A stretch of DNA of 64,000 nt from Arenicola marina (GCA_964019135.1 OZ025257.1:43012003-43076002), one strand, 5' to 3'. Positions 21,720-32,115 are shown, counted from the first letter of the stretch. The notes: generated by a model not told the origin, from the letters alone. A program made the numbers and translations.

Positions 21720-22232
21720 ATGGATTCCAACAATGGTGTTGACATAGCAGTGGAGCATGTAGAGGAAGATGTAGAGGGTCATGTGTTCGCGTGTGGGAGG
21801 GGCTATCAACTTGATCTGGATCATGTTAATTTATGCTTAGCACCAAAGAGTGCCTTTGAGGCCACTATCGGTTTGTCCTTGCTCAGAACGCAGTCCTTAA
21901 CCGATCTCAGGCGGCCATTCTATGCTGGACCTGGCAACCCAGCTTCGCCACATATGCACGACTCTTTGGTGCATTCCTTTTCACATTATGATTTGTCTGG
22001 TGCAGATCTGCATAAATGTCCCATTGATTATTATCGCATTCCCAGCTTGGATCACCCTCGGGATAGGCCACAGACTGACATTCCTTGCCCTTCGTGCGAC
22101 ACACCTCAGTTTGACCACAATGCCCAGCATCCAATCTCTCAATGGGATGATTATTATGACAGTTTGCAGCAGGTCAACATTCCACCGTCTTCTTTTTTTA
22201 CCCCCTCAGCAAAGTCAGCGGCGACCATATGA
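21720..22232 (+). CDS. Unrecognised acidic ORF, possible exon
   Basis: ATG at 21720 (MDSNNGVDIAVEHVEEDVEG) follows a pyrimidine-rich run ending TTCTATGTAG at about 21700, a fair splice-acceptor match. The frame stays open through FACGRGYQLDLDHVNLCLAP and a His/Pro/Asp-rich region with a CPSCD pair, to a stop at 22230. I recognise no family. The 21267-21719 spacer contains nothing else that I can name. The gene context (SGNH-like gene 200 bp downstream, same strand) is the only functional clue. Confidence 0.35.
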   Translation: MDSNNGVDIAVEHVEEDVEGHVFACGRGYQLDLDHVNLCLAPKSAFEATIGLSLLRTQSLTDLRRPFYAGPGNPASPHMHDSLVHSFSHYDLSGADLHKCPIDYYRIPSLDHPRDRPQTDIPCPSCDTPQFDHNAQHPISQWDDYYDSLQQVNIPPSSFFTPSAKSAATI

Positions 22233-22428
22233 CGGCTGCATTATCTTGTGATTAGCACCCCCCCCCCACCCTTCTCCCTGTTTGTAGCGACTTATAGTTT
22301 ACACCTTCAGCAAACCCAGCTATTTAATTATTTGATCTTTGATATACTGTATAAAAACAGCATATAGGGGCACTTTAACGTTACTTATTTTAACATAATT
22401 CAATTGTCATTAGATAATATCGCCGGGT

Positions 22429-23087
22429 ATGTCGGCCAGGATGAACTTCCGTACACGGCCAAAGTCCTCCATACTATGTCCTGTGCGGAAGCATTATAAT
22501 CGAGTTCATATTTCTCACGTGGGATATAATTGCCCCTACAAGCATTTAGACTTCCAGTGGCCTGCTCTTTCACGGGACCGGTTTACGTTGATTTCTGATA
22601 GCATATGTAAATATGTTCAGCAGATGCGAGAAACGTTCGTTCAAGCCATTCCCGCTTTGACATTGGTCAAGTTGCTCTGGCAAATTAAGCTGGGCAAAAT
22701 TAAGATTACCGACTTTGAAATGATAGTCATTCATTGCGGCACAAATGATGTCCACTTAGACGCTGGTGTAACTGCTTCTTATAACGCAGTTATCATGGAG
22801 ATCAAGCGCATCAATCCCAGGGCGTTGGTCGTGGTTTCTGGGATTCTCCCAAGACCAAGAGATGATGCCGCCACAGCTTTGAGAGTCAAACTGTTAAACA
22901 ATCAGTTTCAAATCTTGGCTCGTCTTCACAAGGGTCATTTTTTCATACGTGGAGAAAGTTTGTGGAGAAAGGTTCTGTGAAGATGGATTTGTTTGCGCGG
23001 GATAAGCTTCACCTGAGCGCCAAGGGTATCCACACCATAGCGTCGTTTTTGGATGGAAACATCATCCGGTTGAAGGGGAAGCTCTAG
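22429..23087 (+). pseudogene. SGNH-hydrolase-like protein
   Basis: The frame has the SGNH/GDSL esterase signatures: LISDSICKYVQQMRE near 22590 (nucleophile Ser block), then IVIHCGTNDVHLD near 22730 (block with the oxyanion Asn) and VVVSGILPRPRDD near 22830. A T6 run at 22938-22943 is followed by a shift to another frame, which supplies the catalytic pair in DKLHLSAKGIHTIASFL near 23000 and ends at TAG 23085-23087. Length (about 220 codons) fits a single SGNH domain. SGNH domains of this style occur in mobile elements: CR1-type LINE ORF1 and the extra ORF of Ngaro-type tyrosine-recombinase retroelements. I found no RT or recombinase next to it, so its carrier is unknown. The shift may be a one-base lesion or a sequencing error. 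Confidence 0.65.
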
Positions 23088-23149
23088 TTTATAGTGTCTC
23101 CTTTTTGAAGTAGAAATTTACCTTTTGTCATGTTAAAACTTTGAATTCT

Positions 23150-23720
23150 AGTCTGGCGATGTCATAGCTTGACTGATAGATTGCCATTGACACATGTCTG
23201 GTGATGTCATAGCGTGACTGATAGATTGCCATTGACACATGTCTGGTGATGTCATAGCGTGACTGATATATTGCCATTGACACATGTCTGGTGATGTCAT
23301 AGCGTGACTGAGAGATTGCCACTGACACATGTCTGGTGATGTCATAGCGTGACTGAGAGATTGCCATTGACACATGTCTGGTGATGTCATAGCGTGACTA
23401 AGAGATTGCCATTGACACATGTCTGGTGATGTCAGCGTGACTGAGACATTGCCACTGATACATGTCTGGTGATGTCATAGCGTGACTGAGAGATTGCCAT
23501 TGACACATGTCTGGTGATGTCAGCGTGACTGAGAGATTGCCATTGACACATGTCTGGTGATGTCAGCGTGACTGAGAGATTGCCATTGACACATGTCTGG
23601 TGATGTCAGCGTGACTGAGAGATTGCCATTGACACATGTCTGGTGATGTCATAGCGTGACTGAGAGATTGCCATTGACACATGTCTGGTGATGTCATAGC
23701 GTGACTGAGACATTGCCAAT
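23150..23720. repeat. 45/42-bp minisatellite, about 13 copies
   Basis: The unit has the core GATTGCCATTGACACATGTC, then TGGTGATGTC and AGCGTGACTGA. It occurs as a 45-bp form with ATA before GCGTGACTG and a 42-bp form without it; the short form is concentrated in the middle of the array. It begins about 60 bp after the SGNH-like stop codon. Confidence 0.95.
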
Positions 23721-25480
23721 TATAGTTTGTCTATAATTATATTATTCTTATTATTTTATTTGTATTCTTTCTTTTATTTGTTTACTTTCAGGTGTACTTA
23801 AGGATTCATTATACTATTGTTTGTAATGTAAGTGATCTTCATTCAGATAGTCTTATTGGATATTTACTTTTAGCTGGCTAAAAAAATTGGGTTCACAGTT
23901 TATTATCTCTTGATATCTCATTTCTACACTGTCCGTTTCATATCTGACTAAGATGTAGCTAAAAAACCGCAACATATGGGTATTTAGTAGTTGGGTAATT
24001 AAGTAATTGTAACATGATCTGTTGATGGCAAATATGGAAATTCATCTTTAATGGTGGGGTTTAGGTTTTTACATTTAATCTAATCTTTATAATTTATTGT
24101 TATATTTTGTTTATCTAACTGTTCAATTTTTACATTTAAGAGTTGTGCAACCAACCTGGACCACCCAGACTGATGAACTGTTAAATTTGCTGCATTTTTG
24201 CAGTAGGCTCTTGGTACCAGGTGCACCATAACAAAAGGAGCCGAAACTCAGAAAATCATGAGAAATATAGAAACAAATTTTTTTTGGCATATATGTCAAT
24301 GAAAAATATTATTATTATGAATTTCCGTTTTGGGCTTAAATACCACCTTTCCTAAATTGTTGCTTTGCATATCATAATTGTCAACTAATTTAGTGGAAAT
24401 GAGGAACATGATTTTCTGAGTCTCTGGGGTATAAATAGGGTCTAATTATTATTATGTGAAGCAAAATATTTTACAAATAAATTTGAATGCAATATATGTG
24501 CATATACCAATTGATATATGTATATATATACATATAACACCCGTAACAATGTGCATTTTTTGCAAATTATTTATAGTTTAACTTTTAAACTTTCCAACCT
24601 TTAACGATATAAATGAAAAGGTATATATGATCACATACCTTTGCTATATAATATATATGATATATGTTATACCATTGTTAGCGATTGATTCAAGATTTTT
24701 TTTCTTAGTTAAATAATATATAGAAAATATGAATATTAAAATTAAAATTAAAATTTAATTCTCATAATTGCTTTTAATTGTAACAGATAGGTAGACTTGG
24801 TGTAAAACATATCACAGCATATATGTAGAACATTCTATGCATTTATCACTAGCGATAATTGATATACAGCTAAAAGAAATATATTTTGGACTAAATTTCA
24901 CATAACTTATGCCAGAAATGAGACCGCGGTCCAAAATCTAGAAAGTGGCGTAACTTTTTTATTTAATAATATTTTTCAATGATTTTAATTCCATAAATAT
25001 TCTGGTGCACTCTAGTTTGCAAGTAACCTAAGAAAAGGAGTATTGTGCTCATATGAAATTCTCTTCCGGGGAGGCTACCGACGACCTGAGGACGACACGA
25101 CACGACACTCCCTCCCCCGACGACTCCAGGGCCCAAGACAGACTGTAAGGTATAGCCCGGAAGTTCTTGTATCATTAATCCACATAGTTTTTATCTTACG
25201 AACTATATTATATCTAAACTTAACGCTGTGTTGATTTTGTATATACCTTGGCAGTTTTACCAGCCTAGCTGTACCCCGACCGCTCTACCCCCAGTAGCTA
25301 ATTCCCGATGCTACGTAACTTCCCCCAGTGGCTAATTCCCCAGGCTGCTAAACATCCCCTAGCCTAATCCCCGAATAGCAAAGTTAACACAAATACCAGA
25401 CGATCAAGAGCGCGTCTATGGCCCTAACGGGGACAAGAAGAGATAAAGTTCTGGGGCTAGCTGTAGAAGCCAGTCACAAG
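23721..25480. other. AT-rich stretch with a 15-bp inverted repeat
   Basis: No gene is seen. ACTCAGAAAATCATG (24246-24260) and its exact complement CATGATTTTCTGAGT (24407-24421) bracket a 146-bp AT-rich loop, which may be a small inverted-repeat element. From 25060 the base composition becomes GC-richer (GACGACACGACACGACAC) without a recognisable gene. Confidence 0.5.
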
Positions 25481-26790
25481 GCATAAAAGCCTCTTTTTTG
25501 TACTTTATATCGGAAAGCTAGTAGATGCCATGTCGTCAGTACGGTGTCAAGGTATATATGTAAATGAAGAGGCTTAGAATATTATATTATTATTTGCTGA
25601 CGATATGCTCCAATGGGCTGATACAATAGGAAGGTTACAGAGAATGATAAATGTCCTACAATCCGTTTGTAGTAAATGGGGCATGTCTGTTAATCTAGAG
25701 AAAACAAAGGTCATGGTTTTTCGCACGGGTGTAACTCCAAAACAGCATTTTTGATGGACAATTGATTGAAGTTGTATCTACCTGTAAGTATATAATAATC
25801 GGGTCATTAGCGAAAAAGACCCTAGCAGGTCAGGCTGGCAAAGCATTATTGTTATTAAATAATTTACAGTACAAACGTGGCGTTTTACCTATGAATATTG
25901 CGTTTTATTTGTTTGATAAAATAGTTACACCAATTCTTCTCAGAAATATGGGGGTATGATATATAATTGAGCTTCTTTAGACCTTTATTAGGGGTCATAA
26001 AGGTTACAAATGGAGCAGTTCTCGGGGCGTGTAGGCGCGGGCCTGCTACAATATGCTGAAGTCATCAGATGAGAGGGGAAAAGAACTGGCAGTTGTGTGT
26101 GAGAACTGTAGACGAAATATGGGTTCGGAATCGTATGGCTGAGCCAAAGTGTAGGAGACAATAACTTATTTATTAGACAATTTCGACAAAGAATTAGTGA
26201 TTATTGCTCACAGGAATGGAACTCGGACGTAGAGTTCAGAGTTCATTTCATTTATTTAACCTTTAATTTAACGGACGTAGGTTCAAGCATACTGTCAGTT
26301 TAAGGCAATCTTAGAACCTGAGCGGTATCTTATGTCGGTTAACATGAGACACCATAAAGTCGCACTAGCACGCTTCCGTTGCTCTAGCCATTCGCTACTT
26401 GTTTGAGACAGGCCGGTGCAGCATGATAACCTGTCCGACGTGATAAGGTGTCCGCCTGACGTGTGCGCATGCGCAGTGAATGGGCTTGCGATGTAAATAG
26501 CGCATTTATGTTATCTTTATGGTTAGTGTAGGGTTGGGTTAAGACCGGGGTTAGGGTTAGGGCTAGTTGCATGAAAGAAGCGAGGCCGGACAGGTTATCA
26601 CGGCCGGACAGGTTAATATCTTACACCGGCACAACAGCATACATTATGACGCTAGGATCTGTACTGGCTGTAATTTAGGGGTTGTAGAATACGAAATTCA
26701 CGTCCTATTAAAATGCCCTCATTATTCACTTTTGCGTTCAAAATATTTAACTTTTAAATTTGCGAACTGTTAGAGCGTGCTATGTATTTA
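25481..26790 (+). pseudogene. LINE RT C-terminal half, decayed
   Basis: Fragments in changing frames follow the order of a LINE RT: LLFADDMLQWADTIGRLQRM near 25590, with the catalytic FADD; KWGMSVNLEKTKVMVFRTG near 25675; then AKKTLAGQAGKALLLLNNLQ near 25808 and FDKIVTPILL near 25912. A later piece (WLSQSVGDNNLFIRQFRQRI near 26140-26200) and a tail RICTGCNLGVVEYEIHVLL near 26658 complete the series. About 26340-26610 is occupied by a nested inverted-repeat insertion: GATAACCTGTCCG at 26425-26437 and its complement at 26587-26599. Jockey/CR1-like in style; clade not determined. Confidence 0.65.
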
Positions 26791-27044
26791 AGAACATATA
26801 ATTTGTGAACTGGCTGCTTTTGTGTACAAAAAAGATCTTTAAATTCAGGGAAGCTAACCGACTTGTGTTTATATTATATTTGTCCTATAGCCTACGCACA
26901 ATGAGCACACACAACAGAATATCACCATGTATGCACTTTGACCGGTGGCCGTTTTCTGCAATAAACTCATTCCTTCATATCCATATCCTGGAAAAGGGCG
27001 GAAGCAGATCCTTCGTAATGAACAACAGGAATGAACGGATATAT

Positions 27045-27605
27045 TTAATATTGAACGGTGTTATGCTTGCAACAGTTCAAAAACTATACCGTATTTTTGC
27101 TTATGGGTTAATTTGTGGCTCGTATATTACTTTTGTGTTATTATATATGCATTTATGTTTGTAGTAAATTGTCTGAACATTTTCACGACCACGTGGGCCT
27201 TCACTACGTTTAACAATATTGCACCGTATCGCTTGCCTTCAAGCGGGATATCAGCAGTCATAAAAGCCCTGAAAGTAATCATGCGGCAAGGCAATATTGC
27301 AAAATATCAAGCAGACGTTGGTAAACCCTGAAAGTGAACATTTCAATGAACTTTAATACAGTCTTGTAATCATTTAAAACATATAACCGACGACAATGAA
27401 ATCCTGAAAGAAAGCACATTTCATTACAACAAAATAGTTGTTTTTAATTTGTTAGTCTGCATTTTATTCTGAGGCTGGCCACGCCACAAACATCCTATAA
27501 TAACTTTCTCACTATAAGTATTTCTTTATATAATTTATACCTTTTTATATTGTAAATTATCCGTCACCGTGCGAACTTTTTATCAGTATTTTTTTTATCA
27601 GAAAG
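27045..27605 (+). repeat. Dispersed repeat family DR1, copy 2
   Basis: The longest copy of the repeat also seen at 9380, 31685 and 36275. It begins ATTGAACGGTGTTATGC, keeps all the family landmarks, and ends with GTGCGAACTTTTTATCAG near 27572-27589 followed by a T-rich run. No coding is supported. Confidence 0.75.
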
Positions 27606-28220
27606 TGTCAACCATGTTGGAAATGGGGTATCAGGAGGAGGACTATGTGAGCGATACAGAGAGTGAATGAGTGAGTACTACGGGCTGAGTGGTTAGGTGC
27701 TCGGGATATTCGACGGTGCTTATGGGGACACCTGGGTAGTGGCTGCGGCCTGCGTGGCCGAGCCCTACTTTGGTGGAGAATACCAGTGTTTTTTCAGATG
27801 CCTTAATTTATGGGGTGGTGTGGGACTTTCGTTGCATATATCGCGAAATAATGACCTCAGAGCCACCCACGAGAGATCAAAAGAAAGCTCTAGCACTCCT
27901 CTACAGGGTGCAGACATAATCAAAGGGTCGGCCATTGTATCAAGGGCGCCAAGGGTTTTAGAAGGGCCGCCCGTCATAAAATTCAGCAGTTCATCATTGA
28001 GCCACGCCATGCACCCTTCCTCACGGGGCCTTTGAATCAAGACAGAGTTGTAGAACTCAATGAAGAGCAGACACCAAATAAGACACTCTAGGTTACAGCA
28101 TTATTGGCAGGCGCTAATTTTAGGGGTGGGCTGTGGATTAATATTGCAACTCACACAATACTAGGACTATCGTGACGTCAGTCAGTCATTTAAAACAAGA
28201 ATGCGGTTTCATTCTTTCCC
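27606..28220 (+). other. Unassigned; tRNA-like A-box motif
   Basis: GGGCTGAGTGGTTAGGTGC near 27684-27702 resembles a tRNA A-box region and could be the head of a SINE, but no B box was found at the expected distance. An open frame at 27697-28035 has no recognisable product and a minus-strand shadow of similar size. Confidence 0.3.
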
Positions 28221-28249
28221 CTTACGGTATATTGATCTTGTAAGGAAAC

Positions 28250-28476
28250 ATGCCTACCCGCCTCGGCAGGTCGGTTACGCAGTAACCCTTATCTGTGAGT
28301 AGAAGCATTGTTGGCACGTTGCCATGTTGACGCGCCCACGCTTCCGCCGGCCCGCCATTTGACTTCAAATCTTGGCGCGCTCTCATTGGCCATCTCATGT
28401 CACTAGGCCAATGTGCCTGTGGCGTATAACAGGGCGAGGCTAGCCTGAGCGGCAAATTCAAACTTCAAAAGTCATC
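28250..28476 (+). promoter_or_regulatory. Upstream region of gene A, TATA and CCAAT motifs
   Basis: TATAA lies at 28425-28429, 52 bp before the ATG at 28477, and CCAAT at 28408-28412. The region aligns with the one upstream of gene B (29470-29694). Shared elements include (G)CCTACC.GC.TCGGC, CGTTGCCA..(T/C)G.CGACGCGCC-like sequence, TTGACTTCAAAT.TTGGCGC, and GCGTATAA.AG.G followed by GGCT.GCCTGAGCGG. Conservation over about 200 bp of non-coding sequence, and the fixed TATA-ATG distance, support a pol II promoter. Gene C keeps only the last 50 bp (AGCGGCAAATGCAAACC). Confidence 0.6.
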
Positions 28477-29131
28477 ATGTCTGACGTTAGCTCTGAGAAG
28501 AAGGCCGGTCCACGGAACCGGGAACCGAGAGCATCGAATGGCTGTGTGGCCTTGGAGACCGTTGTGGTATCATCTACCGAGTCACCTCATCCGAACTGCC
28601 TTGTGGTCTCATCTACCGCGTCATCCTCACATTACGACTTTTTCATTGTGACGGAGACCGCGTCATCATCACATTCCGACGTCTTCGTCGTGGCGGAGAC
28701 AGCGTCATCATCACATTCCGACTGCTTCTTTGTGGCGGAGGCCGAGCCATTACCGAGCCAGGACCCCCTCATGGACTGGGACTTTTCTTTCATGTCGCAG
28801 GACATGAAACTGGTCCACGGACTGGTCCTGTGACGACGAGTTCGAATCCCCGCCGAAGACGCCGGAACCGGATTACAGCGCCTATCTCACGGACTGGGAT
28901 TGTAGTGGGCTATCGCAGGGCTCAGCCTATTCGACGGACTGGTCCTGTCACCCTTCATCGTCGAAGACGCTGCGTCCGCCCGCCTCCCCGGCCCATGGTG
29001 GCCATTTGTTGCGCCACTCTGGGGAATGGGGGACGGCCGTCCCCTCTTTCGGTGGCCATCCGTGTGCGACGGTGAATCGTCGGACTCCGGATCCCCCGAT
29101 CTGTGTTGAGGAGGCCCCGCACTCATCATTA
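28477..29131 (+). pseudogene. Gene A: acidic Trp/Asp/Ser-rich protein of an unrecognised family
   Basis: ATG 28477 (MSDVSSEKKAGPRNREPRAS) opens a frame with 14-residue repeats of the type TASSSHSDVFVVAE, about four and a half copies, encoded by 42-bp DNA repeats. The frame ends at TGA 28831-28833, but a one-base shift near 28800-28808 leads into STDWSCDDEFESPPKTPEPD and YSAYLTDWDCSGLSQGSA, the same motifs in the same order as intact gene C. It is therefore read as one gene with a frameshift. The second frame continues past the AATAAA, so the true stop is uncertain. The protein is acidic, without a membrane segment or signal peptide. Clusters of Trp within Asp/Glu/Ser stretches would fit an activation or binding domain, but that is speculation. 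No introns are apparent. Confidence 0.55.
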
Positions 29132-29262
29132 AATAAATTTCATGAACTTTACGTAATATTCGTATGGACTCATTCTTTCTTCGCGGTCGGAGACAATGGA
29201 AAGCGTCACGTAGACATAACCGCTGCATCCACCCCCAACCCTTACTAAAAAATAATATTAAT
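29132..29262 (+). terminator. Gene A polyadenylation signal and shared 3' flank
   Basis: AATAAA lies at 29132-29137. The flank that follows (CATGAACTTTACGTAATATT, then TTCGCGGTCGGAGACAATGG and GCATCCACCCCCAA) is repeated after gene B at 30842-30980, and in part again at 30984-31050. Similarity continues beyond the likely cleavage site, which argues for genomic duplication and against retroposition of mRNA. Confidence 0.55.
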
Positions 29263-29469
29263 CATCCTTATTGTCACCCCAACTGCACTCTATGGTAAAA
29301 GATACACTCACATGTGGGCCCCTTAATAATTTGAATATGTGTCCATTACTGTGTATATATATGTGTGAATATATGCGAGTATGTATGAATATAACATGAG
29401 CACTTTAAAAAAACATTCGTCTTGCATTGAATTGGTTTAGGGGCATTTTGCTGTTTTTGGGCCATGATG

Positions 29470-29694
29470 CCTACCTGCATCGGCTGATCACTTAAGCAGT
29501 ATCGGTCAGCCGTGCGTTCGATGTTCAATGTTGATACGTTGCCACGGCGACGCGCCAACACTTCCACCTCACCCGTTACTTGACTTCAAATGTTGGCGCC
29601 TTCTTATTTGACAATCCCATTCGCTGGGGCTGCGTGCGTGTAGCGTATAAGAGAGGCTGGCCTGAGCGGGACATTCAAACTATAACAGCGAAAC
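29470..29694 (+). promoter_or_regulatory. Upstream region of gene B, TATA motif
   Basis: TATAA at 29646-29650 lies 49 bp before the ATG at 29695. The region is homologous to the one upstream of gene A, with the shared TTGACTTCAAATGTTGGCGC at about 29579. GAGGCTGGCCTGAGCGG follows the TATA box in both genes and probably covers the transcription start. Confidence 0.6.
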
Positions 29695-30824
29695 ATGTCG
29701 GAGAGACTGTACAACTTCTGCGCTACGTGTCGCAACTGTTATAAAGACCTCACCCGCCACCCGACGAGCTGTTATTGCCGCATCCCGAACGAAGAAGACC
29801 GGGTTACGCGTTAGCCAAGGCGCGTAAGAAGTCGAGGCGCTTCACGAAATACCAGAGCGCCACCATGGCTAAATTGCGTCAGCTCGCGGGTCCCGGTGAT
29901 CTTCAACTGACTGTCCGGGTCTTGCGAGTCATGGGGACCGACGTGGTATGCCCCCCTCCCCCCCCTCCCGGCCGGGAGGCCATCGAAAGCTCGATCGAAA
30001 GCAGCTAGGCCCCGGACCAGGCATCACAGAGACCTGCGCCATCACAGGGGTCATCTCTGAATGTTGGCGACTGGTCGTCCGGGTCAGACGAACTCTTCGA
30101 GGCCCCATCACTGTCTCAGGCTGGGAATGAAGAAGAGGACTCCACTGGCTGGTCGTCCGGGTCGGACGAACTCTTCGAGGCCCCATCACTGTCTCAGGCT
30201 GGGAATGAAGAAGAGGACTCCACTGGCTGGTCGTCCGGGTCAGACGAACTCTTCGAGGCCCCATCACTGTCCCAGGCCGGGAATGAAGAGGACTCCACTG
30301 GCTGGTCGTCCGGGTCAGACGAACTCTTCGAGGTCACATCGCTGTCCCAGGCTGGGAATGAAGAAGACTCCACTGGCTGGTCGTCCGGGTCAGATGAGCT
30401 CTTCGAGGCCCCATCACTGTCCCAGGCTGGGAATGAAGAAGAGGACTCCACTGGCTGGTCGTCCGGGTCAGACGAACTCTTCGAGGCCCTATCACTGTCC
30501 CAGACTGTGCGTCCCCCGACCGGGGTCCAGGAGTCCAGCGACGGGGCCCCACAGTCGCACTCCAGCCTCGTCGACGTCGTTCTCTCCGCCCCGGTGCCGC
30601 ATACCGGGGCAGTTAAACTTTGGTCGACGTCGGAAGATGAACTTGCCTGTGGGCAGGCCCCGTGCGGGTCCGTGGTGAACGACCCGGCGGTGATAGACGA
30701 CAAAGGGGGCAGAATGCCGCCCATGCGCTTAGCAAATATCTGGCCGCTGTCTGCGTGCGGGAACGTCCAGGGAAAGCGCGCGGCCTCTGGAAAGGACGCC
30801 CTCCCTGCGAAGCGACGGCCTTAA
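29695..30824 (+). pseudogene. Gene B: Cys/His N-terminus plus acidic DWSSGSDELFE repeats
   Basis: ATG 29695 opens MSERLYNFCATCRNCYKDLT and then RHPTSCYCRIPNEEDR, a Cys-x2-Cys-x2-Cys cluster with later His and Cys residues, plausibly zinc-binding. One base is missing near 29806 compared with gene D; the shifted frame continues with YALAKARKKSRRFTKYQSA, a basic segment. A TAG at 30006-30008 follows, after which the same frame stays open to the stop at 30822-30824. That part holds six copies of a 25-26 residue unit containing WSSGSDELFEAPSLSQAGNE, then a tail ending KRAASGKDALPAKRRP. Copy lengths are 78 or 75 bp, so length changes keep the frame. Basic DNA- or RNA-binding-like N-terminus plus acidic repeats would suit a regulator, but the function is unknown. 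One frameshift and one stop make it a pseudogene or a sequence with errors. Confidence 0.55.
30069..30506 (+). repeat. 75/78-bp coding tandem repeat, six copies
   Basis: Copies start at 30072, 30150, 30228, 30303, 30378 and 30456 (TGGTCGTCCGGGTC landmark), with spacing 78, 78, 75, 75 and 78 bp. All length differences are three bases (GAA/GAG codons). The array lies in frame with gene B; other open frames across it on both strands are its shadows. Confidence 0.9.
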
Positions 30825-30841
30825 CTTTGGCTTTACTTTTG

Positions 30842-31060
30842 AATAAATTCATGAATATTACGTATTATTCTTTTGCACTCATTCATTCTTCGCGGTCTGA
30901 GCGTCATGTAGACATTTCCGCTGCATCCACCCCCAATACTTACTGAAATATAATCATATTAATCATCATTATTTATTTGCGGTCGGAGACAATGGACAGA
31001 GTCATGAGACACTTCTGCTGATTCCAACCCCCAAACCCCCTAAAAAAAATATAATACTTA
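30842..31060 (+). terminator. Gene B polyadenylation signal and repeated 3' flank
   Basis: AATAAA lies at 30842-30847, about 20 bp after the stop. The flank repeats the 3' flank of gene A (TTCGCGGTC..AGCGTCA.GTAGACAT, GCATCCACCCCCAA) and then a second partial copy (TGCGGTCGGAGACAATGGAC at about 30983). Confidence 0.5.
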
Positions 31061-31479
31061 AATAAACTCAGATGACATATGGTCGCAGAATATGATGACC
31101 TTAGGTCATTGTTATATGTTCGCCACTATCACCACGACCCGCGTACACACTTATAAATGTCATGGTCCACGTAGTCGCCACCATCGTCCACAAAGACCCT
31201 CTGGTATATTGCGGCATTATATAATTAATTACTTAATTCAAGAGCTAGCGGTGTCCTGTTAATATACCATTGTAGAACTCACGCGTGTACTACTTAGACA
31301 GCAATACTGCTGTGACCGAAAACGAGGCTACCAGCATTTTCCAGGCCCATCTCCTTACATGTTATATTATAATGCATCAGGCACACTAAGGCGCATCCAC
31401 ATACGGCACGCGCTATGTGACGCCCTACAGTATATTGACTTGACTCTGACTCCTCCCGCGGAGGACTGCAGTGGGGAGG

Positions 31480-32115
31480 AAGAGGCCCCTCACCTGACTC
31501 CTCTCGCGTCCTCCACTCTGGCGCCTCCCTCGAGAGGGGTAACCATACGAGGCGGTGTCCATCTGCACAACTGTCACTCAGATACAACTGTGGCTCACCG
31601 GACGCCTCGGCTGCTCTCGCCATACTGTGTGGCGGGGGCGGAATAGCGAGAGCTCCTATGGTGGCAACCCAAGATCTAAAGGACATACTTAATATTGAAC
31701 GTTGTGCAACAGTTAGAAAATGATATCGTATTATTGTATATGGGTTATTTTCGGGTTCTTACATTACTTTCGTATTGTTATTTATTCACTCACGTTTGTA
31801 GTAAATTGTCTGAATTATTTCAGGACCACGTGGGCCTTCACTGGGTTTAACAATACTGCACCGTAACCCTTGCGTTCAAGAGGCAGATCCAGCAGTAATA
31901 AATGCCGGAAAGTAATCATGAGCAAAGGCAGGCAACGAATTACAAAATATCCTGCAGACGTGGGTAAACCCCGAAAGTGAACATTTCAATGAACTTTTAA
32001 TACATTTTTGTAATCAGAACATATAACCGACGACAATGACCTCTTGAAACAAAGCACTTTTTATTATAGTCTATATACATTATTTTGAGGCTGGCGACGC
32101 CACAGACATGAAAAA
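31480..32115 (+). repeat. Dispersed repeat family DR1, copy 3, with matching upstream segment
   Basis: From about 31685 the sequence follows copies 1 and 2 (ACCACGTGGGCCTTCACT, CATTTCAATGAACTTTTAAT, ATATAACCGACGACAATGA). The preceding part, ACCATACGAGGCGGTGTCC through CTGTGGCTCACCGGACGCC (31545-31610), matches 9275-9345 ahead of copy 1. The common unit may thus be longer than the core, with the segment between diverged. Confidence 0.7.

Noticed and set aside
27697-28035. ORF of 112 codons with a minus-strand counterpart
   Set aside because: Both strands are open over the same DNA and neither shows a known motif or start context.
30061-30724. Alternative long frames through the 75/78-bp array (for example RPGQTNSSRPHH)
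   Set aside because: All frames stay open in a triplet-length repeat. Homology with genes A and C (DWS-type motifs) and the upstream and downstream gene B sequence support the acidic frame.
28477-30824. Genes A and B as processed retrocopies
   Set aside because: Similarity extends upstream through the promoter and downstream beyond the AATAAA, and no poly-A tract or target duplication is seen.
27045-32115. DR1 copies 2 and 3 as the two LTRs of one retroelement carrying genes A and B
   Set aside because: The copies differ too much, further copies occur outside, and no primer-binding site, polypurine tract or pol gene is visible between them.
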